From: DASXKD01 sp963734725
GTDB lineage: Bacteria; Actinomycetota; Actinomycetes; Streptosporangiales; Streptosporangiaceae
Assembly (NCBI GenBank): GCA_963734725.1
Contig: CAVTIX010000020.1
Location: 473,422-537,421 of the forward strand
DNA: 64,000 nt
Direction: 5' to 3'
Shown: piece after piece, positions 1-8,903 of the stretch
How positions within the stretch are numbered: the first letter of the stretch is position 1
Layout of the letters: every line of letters starts with the position of its first letter
Program-made: the position numbers and the translations under genes
The notes under the pieces: generated by a model
Told to the model about the DNA's origin: nothing
What the model saw: only the letters and a program-made list of their open reading frames with translations
The model's database searches: none

Positions 1-1969
1 TCGGCGTCAGCAGCAGCACCAGCGCGCCCACGACCACGGCGGCGACCGCGACCACGCCGCCGGTGGCCGCGCCGGCCGCGAACGCCCGGCGGTCCCGCTG
101 GGACTCGGTGCGCCTGCGGTCCCGCAGCCACTGCGGCAGCGAGGCACGCTGCGCCGCCCAGCTGTTGAATGGCGCCGCTGCATAGCCCAGCGTGGGGAAC
201 AGCAGCATGGCGGCCAGCAGCGGGGCGGCCAGCCTGGTGATCTGGCTCAGCGCCAGGCCGATGCCGCCGAGGCCGAGGACGGCCAGCGTCGACTCCGCCC
301 AGTTTGCCCGCAGCGCCTCCCACCACCTGGCCCGTTCACTGGTCTTCGGCGTGCGCAGGAACGCCGCCTTGCGGGCGAACAGGCCAAGCACCGACGCGCG
401 CGCCACCACCAGGGAGGTGGACTGCCAGATGAAAAACGCGCCGAGCGCGTCCCGCCAGTGGGCGCCGGTGCCGCGGCGCAGCAGCGCCACCGCACGGACC
501 AGCCCCAGCCCGACCAGCACCGGCACGGTCGCCAGCAGGAACGGGGTCAGCTTGCGGAACAGCTCGCCCCCGCCGCTGGCCAGGTTCACCGCACCGGCCA
601 GCAAGAAGACAAAGAACACCAGGCCGAGCAGGTCGCCGTACCACTGGATCCCGCCGGCCAGGTAGGCCCAGCGCTGCCCGGAGGTGAGGTGGTTCTCCCT
701 GCTCTGCCGGCCGGGGATGAGCGACCGCCAGTGCATCCTGATGATCTGGATCCCGCCGAAGCACCACCGGTAGCGCTGGCCCTTGAGCGCCTCGAAGGTC
801 AGCGGCATGATGCCGCGGCCCCAGGTCTGGTCGACGTGGAGCCCGTGCCAGCCGGCCCGCAGCAGCCGCAGCGAAATCTCTGCGTCCTCGGTGATGCACC
901 ACTCGTCCCAGCCGCCCAGCTCGTCCAGCGCGACCCGGCGGATCAGGCCCATGGTCCCGGCGAAGATCGCCCCGTCGTGCTCGTTGCGGGAGGGCTGGGA
1001 CACGGCGAAGAAGTACTTATACGAGTAGTACAGGCGCCGGTAGTACCGGGCGTGCTGCCAGTCGCGGTAGTCCTGCGGCGACTGGACGAACCCGATCCAG
1101 GGGTCGGCGAACGGCGGGGCGCACCGGCGCAGGAACCCGGGTTCGAGCTGATAGTCGGAGTCCACCACGCCGATCAGTTCGGCCCGCTCGTCCGTCAGCC
1201 GCCGCAGCGCGTAGTTCAGCGCCCCGGACTTGTAGCCCGGCCAGTTCTCCAGGTGGGCGAACTTGACCCGGTGCCGGGCGCACCATTCCTCGACCGGGCG
1301 CCACAGCGACTCGTCGTCGGTGTTGTCGTCGATCACCACGATCTCGAACCGCGGGTAGTTCAGGCTCAGCAGCGAGCGGAGCGTCTGCTTGACCATCTCC
1401 GGCGGCTCGTTGTGCGCGGGCACGTGCAGGCTGACCATCGGCAGGTCTTTGTCGGCGACGGGCAGCCGGGTCTGCGGGGTGATCCGCCTGCGCCAGTGCT
1501 GGGTGCCCAGCGCGTCGCAGATCTCCCACAGGTAGGCGCACGACATGACCGCCGCGAACAGCTCGAACACCCAAAGCAGCAGGCCGCCGGCGGTGCTGCC
1601 CGGGCCGAGATTGCTGTTGATGGTCCATTCCAGCGCGTAGGCCAGGTAGATCACGAACAGGAACACGCTTGTCGCCCAGCACAGGTGAGCGCGGGCGCTC
1701 CACTGCCGGGTCGCGGGCAGCCAGATCACGCTCGCGACCGTCACGCCGGCGATGCCGACGATCAGGTTGTGCCTGTTGACCCCGAGCAGGAATTTCAGCA
1801 CAAGGGCCACCAGCACGACCAGCACCACGGTGCCGACGAGGGCCAGCACGAACCGGCGGGTGGCGGACCACGCCCCGGCCCGGCCGGCCGGTGTCCGGAC
1901 CGGCAACAGCAGCGCGATCGATCCGAGCGGGGCCGCGATCATCCCGGCCAGCAGCAGCGCAGCGAGCAT
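1..1969 (-). CDS. Glycosyltransferase family 2, membrane-bound, C-terminus beyond window
   Basis: The frame is open from an ATG at 1969 through the left edge, giving at least 656 residues. It begins with hydrophobic helices, then a GT-A fold: a PMVSLHVPAHNEPPEM start, the nucleotide-binding IDDNTDDES stretch, VVDSDYQLEP as the DxD region, and a QRYRWCFGG motif resembling the Q/RxxRW signature of processive GT2 enzymes such as cellulose or hyaluronan synthases. More membrane helices follow. It probably transfers sugars from a nucleotide-sugar donor to a growing polysaccharide at the membrane; the polymer cannot be told. An upstream ATG in another frame runs into a stop at once, which supports the start at 1969. 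Confidence 0.85.
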   Translation of the reverse strand, partial: MLAALLLAGMIAAPLGSIALLLPVRTPAGRAGAWSATRRFVLALVGTVVLVVLVALVLKFLLGVNRHNLIVGIAGVTVASVIWLPATRQWSARAHLCWATSVFLFVIYLAYALEWTINSNLGPGSTAGGLLLWVFELFAAVMSCAYLWEICDALGTQHWRRRITPQTRLPVADKDLPMVSLHVPAHNEPPEMVKQTLRSLLSLNYPRFEIVVIDDNTDDESLWRPVEEWCARHRVKFAHLENWPGYKSGALNYALRRLTDERAELIGVVDSDYQLEPGFLRRCAPPFADPWIGFVQSPQDYRDWQHARYYRRLYYSYKYFFAVSQPSRNEHDGAIFAGTMGLIRRVALDELGGWDEWCITEDAEISLRLLRAGWHGLHVDQTWGRGIMPLTFEALKGQRYRWCFGGIQIIRMHWRSLIPGRQSRENHLTSGQRWAYLAGGIQWYGDLLGLVFFVFLLAGAVNLASGGGELFRKLTPFLLATVPVLVGLGLVRAVALLRRGTGAHWRDALGAFFIWQSTSLVVARASVLGLFARKAAFLRTPKTSERARWWEALRANWAESTLAVLGLGGIGLALSQITRLAAPLLAAMLLFPTLGYAAAPFNSWAAQRASLPQWLRDRRRTESQRDRRAFAAGAATGGVVAVAAVVVGALVLLLTP

Positions 1970-2090
1970 TAGCCGCGTCTCCAAGTCATGCGGGGCAAGC
2001 TACCCCGATCTGGGCGAAACAACGAATGATCCCGGTGAAACGACGAATGCCTGGGCGGGGGATGGTGACAGCGGTGCCAGACGGAATGTA

Positions 2091-2360
2091 ATGACCGGCT
2101 GCCGTCCCCGCGCGGCGGAGTTCTCGCTCGTCCTTGGGATCTGGTTCATCGCGGAGACCGGCCTGTGGCTCGCCGTTGTCGCCTGGCTGGCCGACCGCGG
2201 CGTCCGCTGGCTGCGGCGGCCCGCCGTGCAGCGGTGGATCGAGCGGGTCACCGGCATCGTGCTCATCGGCTTCGGCCTTCGGCTGGCCACCGAATCCCGC
2301 CGCTTCGCCTTATCGGCCGTATCTGCACGTGTCGCTCATTGTCTGCGCGCCGCGGGGTAG
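2091..2360 (+). pseudogene. LysE/RhtB-type exporter, C-terminal remnant
   Basis: The translation contains SLVLGIWFIAETGLWLAVVA, a basic RWLRRPAVQRWIERVTG stretch and VLIGFGLRLATE. This is the pattern of the last two helices of LysE-family amino-acid exporters. The rest of the roughly 200-residue family is absent upstream, where the GT2 gene starts in the opposite direction. I read it as a decayed fragment. An unrelated small membrane protein cannot be excluded. Confidence 0.45.
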
Positions 2361-2369
2361 GTGCCTGGC

Positions 2370-3317
2370 ATGAAACGTGCACGACGCAGGCGCGGAGGGC
2401 CGCCGCCGGACACGGGGGGGCCGCAACAGGGCACCATGGATCCACCGCAGGCCACCGTGGGGCCAGCGCAGGACACCGGAGGAGCGGCGGACGGCACGGG
2501 AGGGTCGCTGCTGGACACCGATGGCGCCATCGCGGAACGGGCCGCCGAACTGGCGACCGAGGTCACCGAGGCCGAGCAGCCAGCGGAGCGGCGCCGGCTG
2601 ACCGCTGCGTTCGCGGCTGCGGCGCGGTCCAGCGCGCGGGCCACCGGCCGCGGGGCACGCGCCACGGGCCGCGGAGTGCGCGCGGCCCGTCGGCGCGCCG
2701 GAACGGGCATGGGCTGGTTCACCGCGCAGGTCGTGGCCATGGCCCCGCGGCTGCGGGTGCGGACCGGGGCGGCGCTGCGGGCGCAGTTCCCGGGGAAGTC
2801 CACCGAGGACATCGCCGACGCGCTGATCGTCGGCGCGTCCCGGGCGGCGGGCGCGGTCGGCGCGGCGGTGGGCGCGTGGGCGGCGCTGCCGGTGCTGCTG
2901 GCCTTCCCCGCCGAGCTGGTGACCGAGACGCTGGCCCTCATCGGCATCGAGCTCAAGCTGATCGCCGAGTTGCACGAGGTGTACGGTATGGTGCCGCCTG
3001 GCAACGCCGCGGACCGGGCGACCGCCTACATCGGGGCGTGGGCGCACCGCCGCGGCGTCCTGGCGGCGCCCGGCGGGCTGATCCTGGTCGCAGGCTCGCC
3101 GCTGGGCCGGCGGCTTCGGCTGCGGCTGGCCGCCCGCGCGGGCCGCAGCGCGTTCTCGCTGGGCCCGCTGTTCACGGGGGCGGCGGCCGGCGCGATGCTC
3201 AACAGCCGGGAGACGCGCCGGCTGGGCCTGGACGTCCGCGCCGACCTGCGCCGCGGGGCCGAGCCCAGCGGGTCGGAGCTTGCCCGCCGCGGCGCAAGGC
3301 CGGAGCTGGAAACCTGA
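2370..3317 (+). CDS. EcsC-like hypothetical protein
   Basis: About 315 residues. The first third is low-complexity, with Gly/Pro/Thr repeats and then an Arg/Ala-rich stretch. The core (from about residue 130) has FPGKSTEDIADALIVGASRA, a hydrophobic Ala-rich helix, and ELVTETLALIGIELKLIAEL followed by VYG. Those resemble the conserved helices of EcsC-type proteins common in actinobacteria, whose role is not known. I chose the ATG at 2370; a GTG nine bases earlier is also possible. It is transcribed away from the GT2 gene and has no obvious operon partner. Confidence 0.65.
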   Translation: MKRARRRRGGPPPDTGGPQQGTMDPPQATVGPAQDTGGAADGTGGSLLDTDGAIAERAAELATEVTEAEQPAERRRLTAAFAAAARSSARATGRGARATGRGVRAARRRAGTGMGWFTAQVVAMAPRLRVRTGAALRAQFPGKSTEDIADALIVGASRAAGAVGAAVGAWAALPVLLAFPAELVTETLALIGIELKLIAELHEVYGMVPPGNAADRATAYIGAWAHRRGVLAAPGGLILVAGSPLGRRLRLRLAARAGRSAFSLGPLFTGAAAGAMLNSRETRRLGLDVRADLRRGAEPSGSELARRGARPELET

Positions 3318-3477
3318 GCCCGGACGGCGGCAGGCTTGGCCTTGCCTCGGCGCTTCGTACACTCCGCACGATGGCCGATTCCGTGAAGGACCTGTCCCCC
3401 GCCGGGCCGCTTCGCGATTCATGGCGTGACCGGTGGCCTGCCGCGTGGCATCCCGTGGGGGCAGTAATAGCGGCTCG

Positions 3478-4794
3478 TTAGCGGCTCACCGCGACCGCGT
3501 CGAACGCTGCGCCGAACACCTCGGCGATCCGCGCGATCTCGGCCTCGGTGATTACGAACGGCGGGGAAATCTGCAAGGCGGCGCCGCGGAGCAGGCGGGT
3601 GATCACGCCGCGCTCGCGGATCTCGGCCACCAGCCGCGGGGCGAGCCCTGGGTCGGCGGTGCGCGCGTCCTCGGCGATCTCCACGGCGGCGAGCAGCCCG
3701 GTCCCGGCGCGCACCTCCGTCACCAGGTCGTGGCCTGCCAGCGGCGCGAGCGCGCGGGCCAGCACCGGCGCCAGCCTGGCCACCCTGGCGACCAACTGCT
3801 CCCGCTCGATCAGGTCCAGGTTCGCGGCCGCGACCGCGCATGCGGCCGGGTGCCCCGAGTAGGTGTAGCCGTGCCGGAACACCTCCGCCGAGCCGGGGCG
3901 CCAGAACGGCTCGGCCACCCGCGCGCCCGCGATCACCGCGCCGATCGGCGCGTACCCGGAGCTGAGCCCTTTGGCCGTGGTGATCATGTCCGGGTCCAGC
4001 GCGAATCGCTCGCTGGCCAGCCAGGCGCCGGTGCGCCCGAAGCCGGTGATCACCTCGTCAGCGATGAACAGCACGTCATGCCGGCGGCAGATCTCCCGCA
4101 CCGCCGCCAGGTAGCCCTCGGGCGGCGGGTACACCCCGCCAGCCCCGATCACCGGCTCGCAGAAGAACGCGGCCACCCGCCCGGGGCCCACCGTCTCGAT
4201 CGCCTTGTCGAGGGCCGGCGCGTCATCCCAGGCCACATGCTCGATGTGGCTTACTAGCGGAACGAAAGGCTCGGTGTTGGCCGGGATCCCGCCCAGGGAC
4301 GTGCCGTACGCATTCATCCCGTGATAGGCATGCGACCGGGCCATCGTGACCTGCTTGGACTCCAGGCCCATGGCGCGCCAGTAGCTGCGGGCCAGTTTGG
4401 CCGCCGTGTCTACGGCATCCGACCCGCCACCCGGGGTGAGGAACACCTTGGCGCCGGGCATCGGGGCCAGCGCCGCGACCCGGCGGGCGAGCGCCTCGGC
4501 GGGCGGGTTGGTGAACGGCTCGAAGGTCTGGTAGGCGGCAAGCCGGCGCATCTGCGCGGCCGCGGCGTCCGCGAGCTCCGCCCGCCCGTGCCCGACGTTG
4601 CAGTACCAGAGGCTGGCCGGCGCGTCGAGATAGGGGCGGCCGCGGTCGTCGTACACGTAAGAGCCCTCGCCGCGGACGATGGTGACCGTGTGACCGGCCA
4701 GGCTTGCCATGTCCGCGAACGCGTTCCACAGCACCGGCTCACCAGGCGTGCCCACGGCCTCAGGGCTGCTCGCAACGCGCGGTTCTGATCCCAT
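3478..4794 (-). CDS. Class III PLP-dependent aminotransferase
   Basis: 438 residues, full length for omega-amino-acid:pyruvate or acetylornithine-type aminotransferases. The PLP lysine lies in DMITTAKGLSSGYAPIGAV. Other class III marks are the GSDAVDTAAKLAR phosphate-binding region, SHAYHGMNAYGTS and the FCEPVIGAGG plus IADEVITGFGRTG blocks, which hold the Asp that pairs with the PLP ring nitrogen. The family moves an amino group from a primary amine or beta/gamma-amino acid to a keto acid; the substrate is not evident from neighbours. No partner gene is in operon spacing. Confidence 0.9.
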   Translation of the reverse strand: MGSEPRVASSPEAVGTPGEPVLWNAFADMASLAGHTVTIVRGEGSYVYDDRGRPYLDAPASLWYCNVGHGRAELADAAAAQMRRLAAYQTFEPFTNPPAEALARRVAALAPMPGAKVFLTPGGGSDAVDTAAKLARSYWRAMGLESKQVTMARSHAYHGMNAYGTSLGGIPANTEPFVPLVSHIEHVAWDDAPALDKAIETVGPGRVAAFFCEPVIGAGGVYPPPEGYLAAVREICRRHDVLFIADEVITGFGRTGAWLASERFALDPDMITTAKGLSSGYAPIGAVIAGARVAEPFWRPGSAEVFRHGYTYSGHPAACAVAAANLDLIEREQLVARVARLAPVLARALAPLAGHDLVTEVRAGTGLLAAVEIAEDARTADPGLAPRLVAEIRERGVITRLLRGAALQISPPFVITEAEIARIAEVFGAAFDAVAVSR

Positions 4795-4917
4795 TGGCCC
4801 ATCCTCTCAGTCGGCCGACCCTGGTGCGCGGCGAGGCGGCCCGATGCGCGGCGAGGGTGACCGGATGCCCGGCACGGCAGCCGGGCGCGGCACGGGCAGC
4901 CGGGTGCGGGTTCCGCG

Positions 4918-5832
4918 TTAGCCGGAGACGACGATTTCCTTCCAGAGCCCGCCGTTGAGGTTGAGGTTGTTCCCCTTGGCCTGGCCGGGACCGCCGTCCG
5001 CCACGTAGGTGTACAACGGGTGCCCGTTCCAGGTCACTTGCTTGGTGCCGTCGGTCCGGGTGGTCGTGCCGAAGGTGCCGGGGATGCCTGCGGCGTGGGA
5101 CGGGGAGCCGGTCACCGGCGGCCAGTACGCCGCGCAGCTCGAGTAGCAGTTGGACTTGCCCGGGCTGTCCGCGGCGAACGTGTACACGGTGAGCCCCTTG
5201 GCGTTGGTGAGCACGGTAACGCCACCGACCTTGCCGGTCTTGATCGCGACCGTGCCGCCGCTGGGCATGGTCGGCTGGCCGCCCGCCCCGGCGACGGCGA
5301 CGAACAGCAGCACCAGGCCCAGCCCGGACAGCACCGCGATCGCGGGCTTCGCCATCGGCAGGCCGGCCAGCATCGTGCCCAACCGCTGAATCAGGCCGTC
5401 GCCCTTCGCGGCCTGGTCGGCCGGGGCCGGGGTGACAGCGAGCAGGCCCAACACGGCAAACGCGGCCACCTCAATGATCCCGGCGACGATCCCCGCGGTA
5501 GTGCGGACCTCTTTGAAACCGAACAGGCCGAACCATATCGACAGCAAGTAGCCGCCCAGGGTGGCCACGGCGAACCCCGCGCCCAGGGCCGCGGCCACCC
5601 GGTTGCCTGTGGCAAGCACCAATATGGCCAGGGCGAACCCGGCGATCACCTGGAGCAGGAACAGCCAGCCGATGGTGGGGATGTTCCTGAACCCGGTCAG
5701 ATAAAGATCAAGGTGAATCGCCGCGGTGGCCGTCAGCAGCCCCGCCCCCGTGATCCGGAGCACTGGCCGCAGCCAGCCGCCCGACGTTGCCACATGTGTA
5801 TTTTCCATATTTGCCACCTGTATGTTCTCCAT
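4918..5832 (-). CDS. Five-helix membrane protein with C-terminal COG4315/PF03640 repeats
   Basis: 304 residues. The first ~190 form about five transmembrane helices (e.g. ITGAGLLTATAAIHLDLYL, TIGWLFLLQVIAGFALAILV). The last ~110 carry the secreted repeat domain: a LTNAKGLTVYTFAADSPGKS unit with CYSSCAAYWPPV, then a second unit TWNGHPLYTYVADGGPGQA. This domain is usually found in short lipoproteins (one lies at 41123-41779); here it is anchored by helices and probably faces outside. Two near-identical Met-Glu-Asn starts lie eight codons apart, so the start could be 5832 or 5808. Function unknown; a surface redox role has been suggested for the family but is not shown here. Confidence 0.8.
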   Translation of the reverse strand: MENIQVANMENTHVATSGGWLRPVLRITGAGLLTATAAIHLDLYLTGFRNIPTIGWLFLLQVIAGFALAILVLATGNRVAAALGAGFAVATLGGYLLSIWFGLFGFKEVRTTAGIVAGIIEVAAFAVLGLLAVTPAPADQAAKGDGLIQRLGTMLAGLPMAKPAIAVLSGLGLVLLFVAVAGAGGQPTMPSGGTVAIKTGKVGGVTVLTNAKGLTVYTFAADSPGKSNCYSSCAAYWPPVTGSPSHAAGIPGTFGTTTRTDGTKQVTWNGHPLYTYVADGGPGQAKGNNLNLNGGLWKEIVVSG

Positions 5833-5903
5833 GTTTGGATCACGGTATCGGTGGCCAGCTGGTTCAGTATGCGACTCGCCGCTGTCCTAGCAAACCCTTC
5901 CGG

Positions 5904-7274
5904 TCATGCCCTCGCACCGGCGTGCCACTGAGCGCCCCCTTCCGGTGGCAGGCCAGGGCAGGCCCTCCCACCGCGCTGTCCCCTCTCCGCGGCGCCGCGC
6001 GGCGGGCCGAGCTCAAGCGTGACCACTCCACCCCCAGAGGCCGAGCGGCTGATCATCAGCGTCCCGCCAGAAGACTCGGCGATGCGCCGCGCGATGTCCA
6101 AACCGAGGCCAGTGGAGCCGATGCTGGAACGGCCACGCTCGGTGGGGTCCGACGGCGGAAACCCGGGCCCCTCGTCCGCGACGACCAGCCACGCTCCGCC
6201 TGGCTCGCGGTGGCTGAGCCGGATAGCGCAGCCCACACCATCAGGCGTGTGCGCGAACACGTTTTCAAGCAGGATGTCCGCACAGGTCGCCAGGTCCTCA
6301 CGGGACACCTGCACCCGTATCTGCTCCGCTGCCACGTCAACGGTCATCTGACGCTCGGTGTCCTCGGCAAGCGGCCGCCAGAACGCTGCCCGTTCCGCCA
6401 CCACTATCCCGGCCTCACACACCGGATGGTCACCCGAGCTGGCCGGGCGGCGGGCGTCATGGATGACCTTGCTCACCGTGCGCTCCACGGCGCTCACGTC
6501 ATCAAGCAACTGGGCCTTGTCGGCGATATCACGCAGCGACTCGGCGTCGATCCGCAAGGCGGTCAGCGGGGTGCGCAGCCGGTGCGACAGATCGGCAACG
6601 GTCTCCCGCTCATGAGCAAGCAATTCCCCGATGCGAGCCGCCAGGTGGTTCAGGCCAGCCCCTACGCGGCGAACCTCAGGAGGCCCGGTCAACGTGGCTC
6701 TGGCGGACAGGTCTCCCAAGCCCAGCCGGTCGGAAACACCCGCCACCGCGGCCAGTGGGCGCACCAGGGACCGGGCGAGCTGGTCGGCAACGGCCACGCT
6801 GAGCGCGAGCAGCCCGAGCCCGACGCATCCCAGCAGCAGCCAGGCCCTGGTCACGCCGCGGCGCAGTTGGGGCTCGGGCACGAACGTGCGGATGACCGCA
6901 GCACCCGCGGGCAAGCCTTCCACGGCTATCAGAATCTCTACGCCCGTTGGCATGGCCACAGTGATGCTGCGGCCCTTGGCCGCCAGCCGGATGGCCGAAG
7001 ACCGGGGCGCGGTGATGCCTAGCTCGCGTCCACCTGGCAGGAAGACCGTAATAGGCGTGCCGCCATTCTCGGCGTTCATCTGGTCTACCGCCAGCCGGAG
7101 GCTGCTGGTTCGCAGCGTGGCTACCAGCGGGGTCATCCCTTGGGCCTGGATTGTCGCGGCGCTGACCGCGCGGTCGGCCGCCTGCGTCCGCAGCACGATC
7201 GCGAGCGGCAACAGGAACGAGACCAGGACGAGCGAACTGGTCGCGATCACGAGGAAGATGATGCGCCGTCTCAT
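5904..7274 (-). CDS. HAMP-containing sensor histidine kinase
   Basis: About 456 residues. An N-terminal helix (IIFLVIATSSLVLVSFLLPL), an extracytoplasmic region, a second helix near residue 170 and a HAMP linker are followed by the phospho-acceptor box DLSHRLRTPLTALR. The ATPase part has ILLENVFAHTPDG (N box), DEGPGFPP (G1) and GSTGLGLDIARRIAE (G2). The ATG at 7274 overlaps the regulator's TGA as ATGA, so the two are translationally coupled. It would phosphorylate the upstream response regulator. Adjacency suggests it controls the redox genes to its right. Confidence 0.92.
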   Translation of the reverse strand: MRRRIIFLVIATSSLVLVSFLLPLAIVLRTQAADRAVSAATIQAQGMTPLVATLRTSSLRLAVDQMNAENGGTPITVFLPGGRELGITAPRSSAIRLAAKGRSITVAMPTGVEILIAVEGLPAGAAVIRTFVPEPQLRRGVTRAWLLLGCVGLGLLALSVAVADQLARSLVRPLAAVAGVSDRLGLGDLSARATLTGPPEVRRVGAGLNHLAARIGELLAHERETVADLSHRLRTPLTALRIDAESLRDIADKAQLLDDVSAVERTVSKVIHDARRPASSGDHPVCEAGIVVAERAAFWRPLAEDTERQMTVDVAAEQIRVQVSREDLATCADILLENVFAHTPDGVGCAIRLSHREPGGAWLVVADEGPGFPPSDPTERGRSSIGSTGLGLDIARRIAESSGGTLMISRSASGGGVVTLELGPPRGAAERGQRGGRACPGLPPEGGAQWHAGARA

Positions 7275-7957
7275 GCTGGCCCGCGGAGCTTGATGCCCAC
7301 GCCACGCACGGTGTGCAGATAACGTGGCCGCTGCGCGGTCTCTCCCAGCTTCCTGCGCAGCCACGAGAGATGGACGTCCACCGTCCGGTCGGCGCCGCCG
7401 TAAGGCATCCGCCAGACATGCGTGAGCAGGTCCCGCCTGGTGACTACCTGCCCCGCGTGAGCGGTCAGGTAGTGCAGCAACTCGAACTCGCGCCTGCTGA
7501 GGTCAAGGCCCACCCCGTCGAGGGTGACCTCATGGGCGCGCGCGTCCAGCCGGAGGCCGCCCACCTCAAGTGGCTCACTGGCCTTCGGGACGCCCGCTTC
7601 CGCGCGCCGCAGGACCGCCCTGATCCTGGCCTCGATCTGGTCCGCCCCGAACGGCTTGATCACATAGTCGTCTGCTCCCGCATCTAGCGCCCGGACGATC
7701 TCGGCTTCGTCGTCGCGCGCGGTGATCACCAGCACAGGCACCGCGCTGACAGAACGGATCATGCGCAGCGCCTCATGCCCGCCGAGGTCGGGCAGCCCAA
7801 GATCAAGCAGTACGGCATCTGGCGGCGCCTTGAGCACCTGTTGCAGCGCGACCATTGCCGCGGGTGTGCTCGTTACCACATGACCGCGTTCCGATAGGGC
7901 GCGGATCAGCGCATCACGGATCGCGGCATCGTCCTCTACCAGCAGAAACTGACCCAC
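7271..7957 (-). CDS. OmpR/PhoB-type response regulator
   Basis: 228 residues from the GTG at 7957. The frame stays open to a GTG or ATG further upstream, but the receiver fold starts with VGQFLLVEDD. The receiver has the acidic pair ED, phospho-acceptor Asp in AVLLDLGLPD and the Lys in YVIKPFGAD. The winged-helix effector has LSRREFELLHYL and GADRTVDVHLSWLRRKLGE. First gene of a two-gene operon with the kinase. It faces the divergent gene at 8082 across about 120 bp containing 11-bp direct repeats, the usual kind of site for this class. Confidence 0.93.
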   Translation of the reverse strand: MGQFLLVEDDAAIRDALIRALSERGHVVTSTPAAMVALQQVLKAPPDAVLLDLGLPDLGGHEALRMIRSVSAVPVLVITARDDEAEIVRALDAGADDYVIKPFGADQIEARIRAVLRRAEAGVPKASEPLEVGGLRLDARAHEVTLDGVGLDLSRREFELLHYLTAHAGQVVTRRDLLTHVWRMPYGGADRTVDVHLSWLRRKLGETAQRPRYLHTVRGVGIKLRGPA

Positions 7958-8030
7958 AATAGGACGGTAACCGGCGCTACTCTTGAAATGAAAGGGAGCG
8001 GGCTTAAATGAATTTCTCATAAATGAATTG

Positions 8031-8063
8031 CTTGAGCCGTCCTTGACACGTACTTAACATCTT
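8031..8063 (+). promoter_or_regulatory. Three tandem 11-bp direct repeats upstream of 8082
   Basis: Three successive 11-mers read CTTGAGCCGTC, CTTGACACGTA and CTTAACATCTT. A -35-like TTGACA (8043-8048) lies inside them. Periodicity of 11 bp is typical for OmpR-family regulator sites. The motif resembles the triple repeat at 12781-12813 read on the other strand (CTCTTGAAAAC, CTCTTAACACC). I infer that the adjacent response regulator binds here; no experiment is seen. Confidence 0.5.
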
Positions 8064-8081
8064 CCGCTTGAACCTTGGCTT

Positions 8082-8681
8082 GTGCACAGTCGCATATTCC
8101 TCGGTGTCGCAGCCTGGCTGGCCGGAGCGAGCGCGGCGACCGGTGGCAGCCTGCTCGCGGTGAGCATGCTCGGGCAGGGCATGATGCCGGGCGGGGAGGA
8201 GCAGCAAAGCGTGACGACGGTCAATCGCGCGCTGGCCAAGGAGGCTGCTGAGCGGGCCGCGGTCCTGCCCCGGCGTACCACCTCACCGCGGCATGCTGCC
8301 TCACCGCCGACCTCACGCGTTGCGCCCCCATCGCGGGCGGCCCGGCACACGGCGCCACCGCGTTCGCCGACCGCCCGCCCTTCGGCGTCACCACCTTCTC
8401 CAGCCACGGCGGGCGGTACCTTGCTGACCTCCCCGGGCGGCACGCTCGTCGCAAGTTGTGCCGGTGCACGTGCGTACTTGGTGTCATGGAGTCCCCAGCA
8501 GGGTTTTGGGTCAAGCGATGTGGTCCGCGGGCCCGCCACCAACGCCCAGGTGACGTTCATCGGCGGACAGCTCACGGTGACCATGGTCGTGTCCTGTGAC
8601 GCGGGGGCGCCTACCGCGACCGTCACGGCCGTCGGCACCGGTGGCAGCGCCGCCGACATATTCGGTGGTGACGGCGATTAA
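8082..8681 (+). CDS. Secreted or membrane-anchored protein next to the two-component system
   Basis: 199 residues from a GTG. An N-terminal helix (FLGVAAWLAGASAATGGSLL) looks like a signal or anchor. A Pro/Ser/Arg-rich linker covers residues ~65-110. A small C-terminal domain has GGTLVASCAGARAYLVSWSP, GFGSSDVVRGP and VTMVVSCDAGAP. The two Cys may form a disulfide. Similar C-terminal domains occur in actinobacterial hypothetical proteins. It is divergent from the response regulator and ends just before the convergent ferredoxin gene, so it is probably part of the same regulon; function unknown. Confidence 0.7.
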   Translation: MHSRIFLGVAAWLAGASAATGGSLLAVSMLGQGMMPGGEEQQSVTTVNRALAKEAAERAAVLPRRTTSPRHAASPPTSRVAPPSRAARHTAPPRSPTARPSASPPSPATAGGTLLTSPGGTLVASCAGARAYLVSWSPQQGFGSSDVVRGPATNAQVTFIGGQLTVTMVVSCDAGAPTATVTAVGTGGSAADIFGGDGD

Positions 8682-8687
8682 CGGTAG

Positions 8688-8903
8688 TCAGGGGCGCCGG
8701 TTCTGCGCCCTTTCGAGCAGGAGCGCCAGGGTCGGGCAGGTGGCGACGGCCCGCCGCGCGTGCAGGAGAAGCGCTGGCGGGACCTTGGCAGAGCGCAAGA
8801 TGGGGTAGCCCCACGGGTCGAGGTCGATGATCTCCGGCAAGAGTTCGGCGCAGACTCCGTGGCCGTTGCAGGCGATCGGATTGACTCGCAATTGGTGGCT
8901 CAT
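8688..8903 (-). CDS. 3Fe-4S-type ferredoxin
   Basis: 71 residues starting at MSHQLRVNPIACNGHGVC. The ligands visible are CxxHxxC and a later Cys in AVATCPTLAL. The middle Cys of a 4Fe-4S motif is replaced by His, the pattern of single 3Fe-4S ferredoxins of actinobacteria. The ATG overlaps the stop of the NuoF-like gene as ATGA, so it is the last gene of the operon. Likely role: soluble electron carrier for the NuoF-like flavoprotein. Confidence 0.9.
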   Translation of the reverse strand: MSHQLRVNPIACNGHGVCAELLPEIIDLDPWGYPILRSAKVPPALLLHARRAVATCPTLALLLERAQNRRP

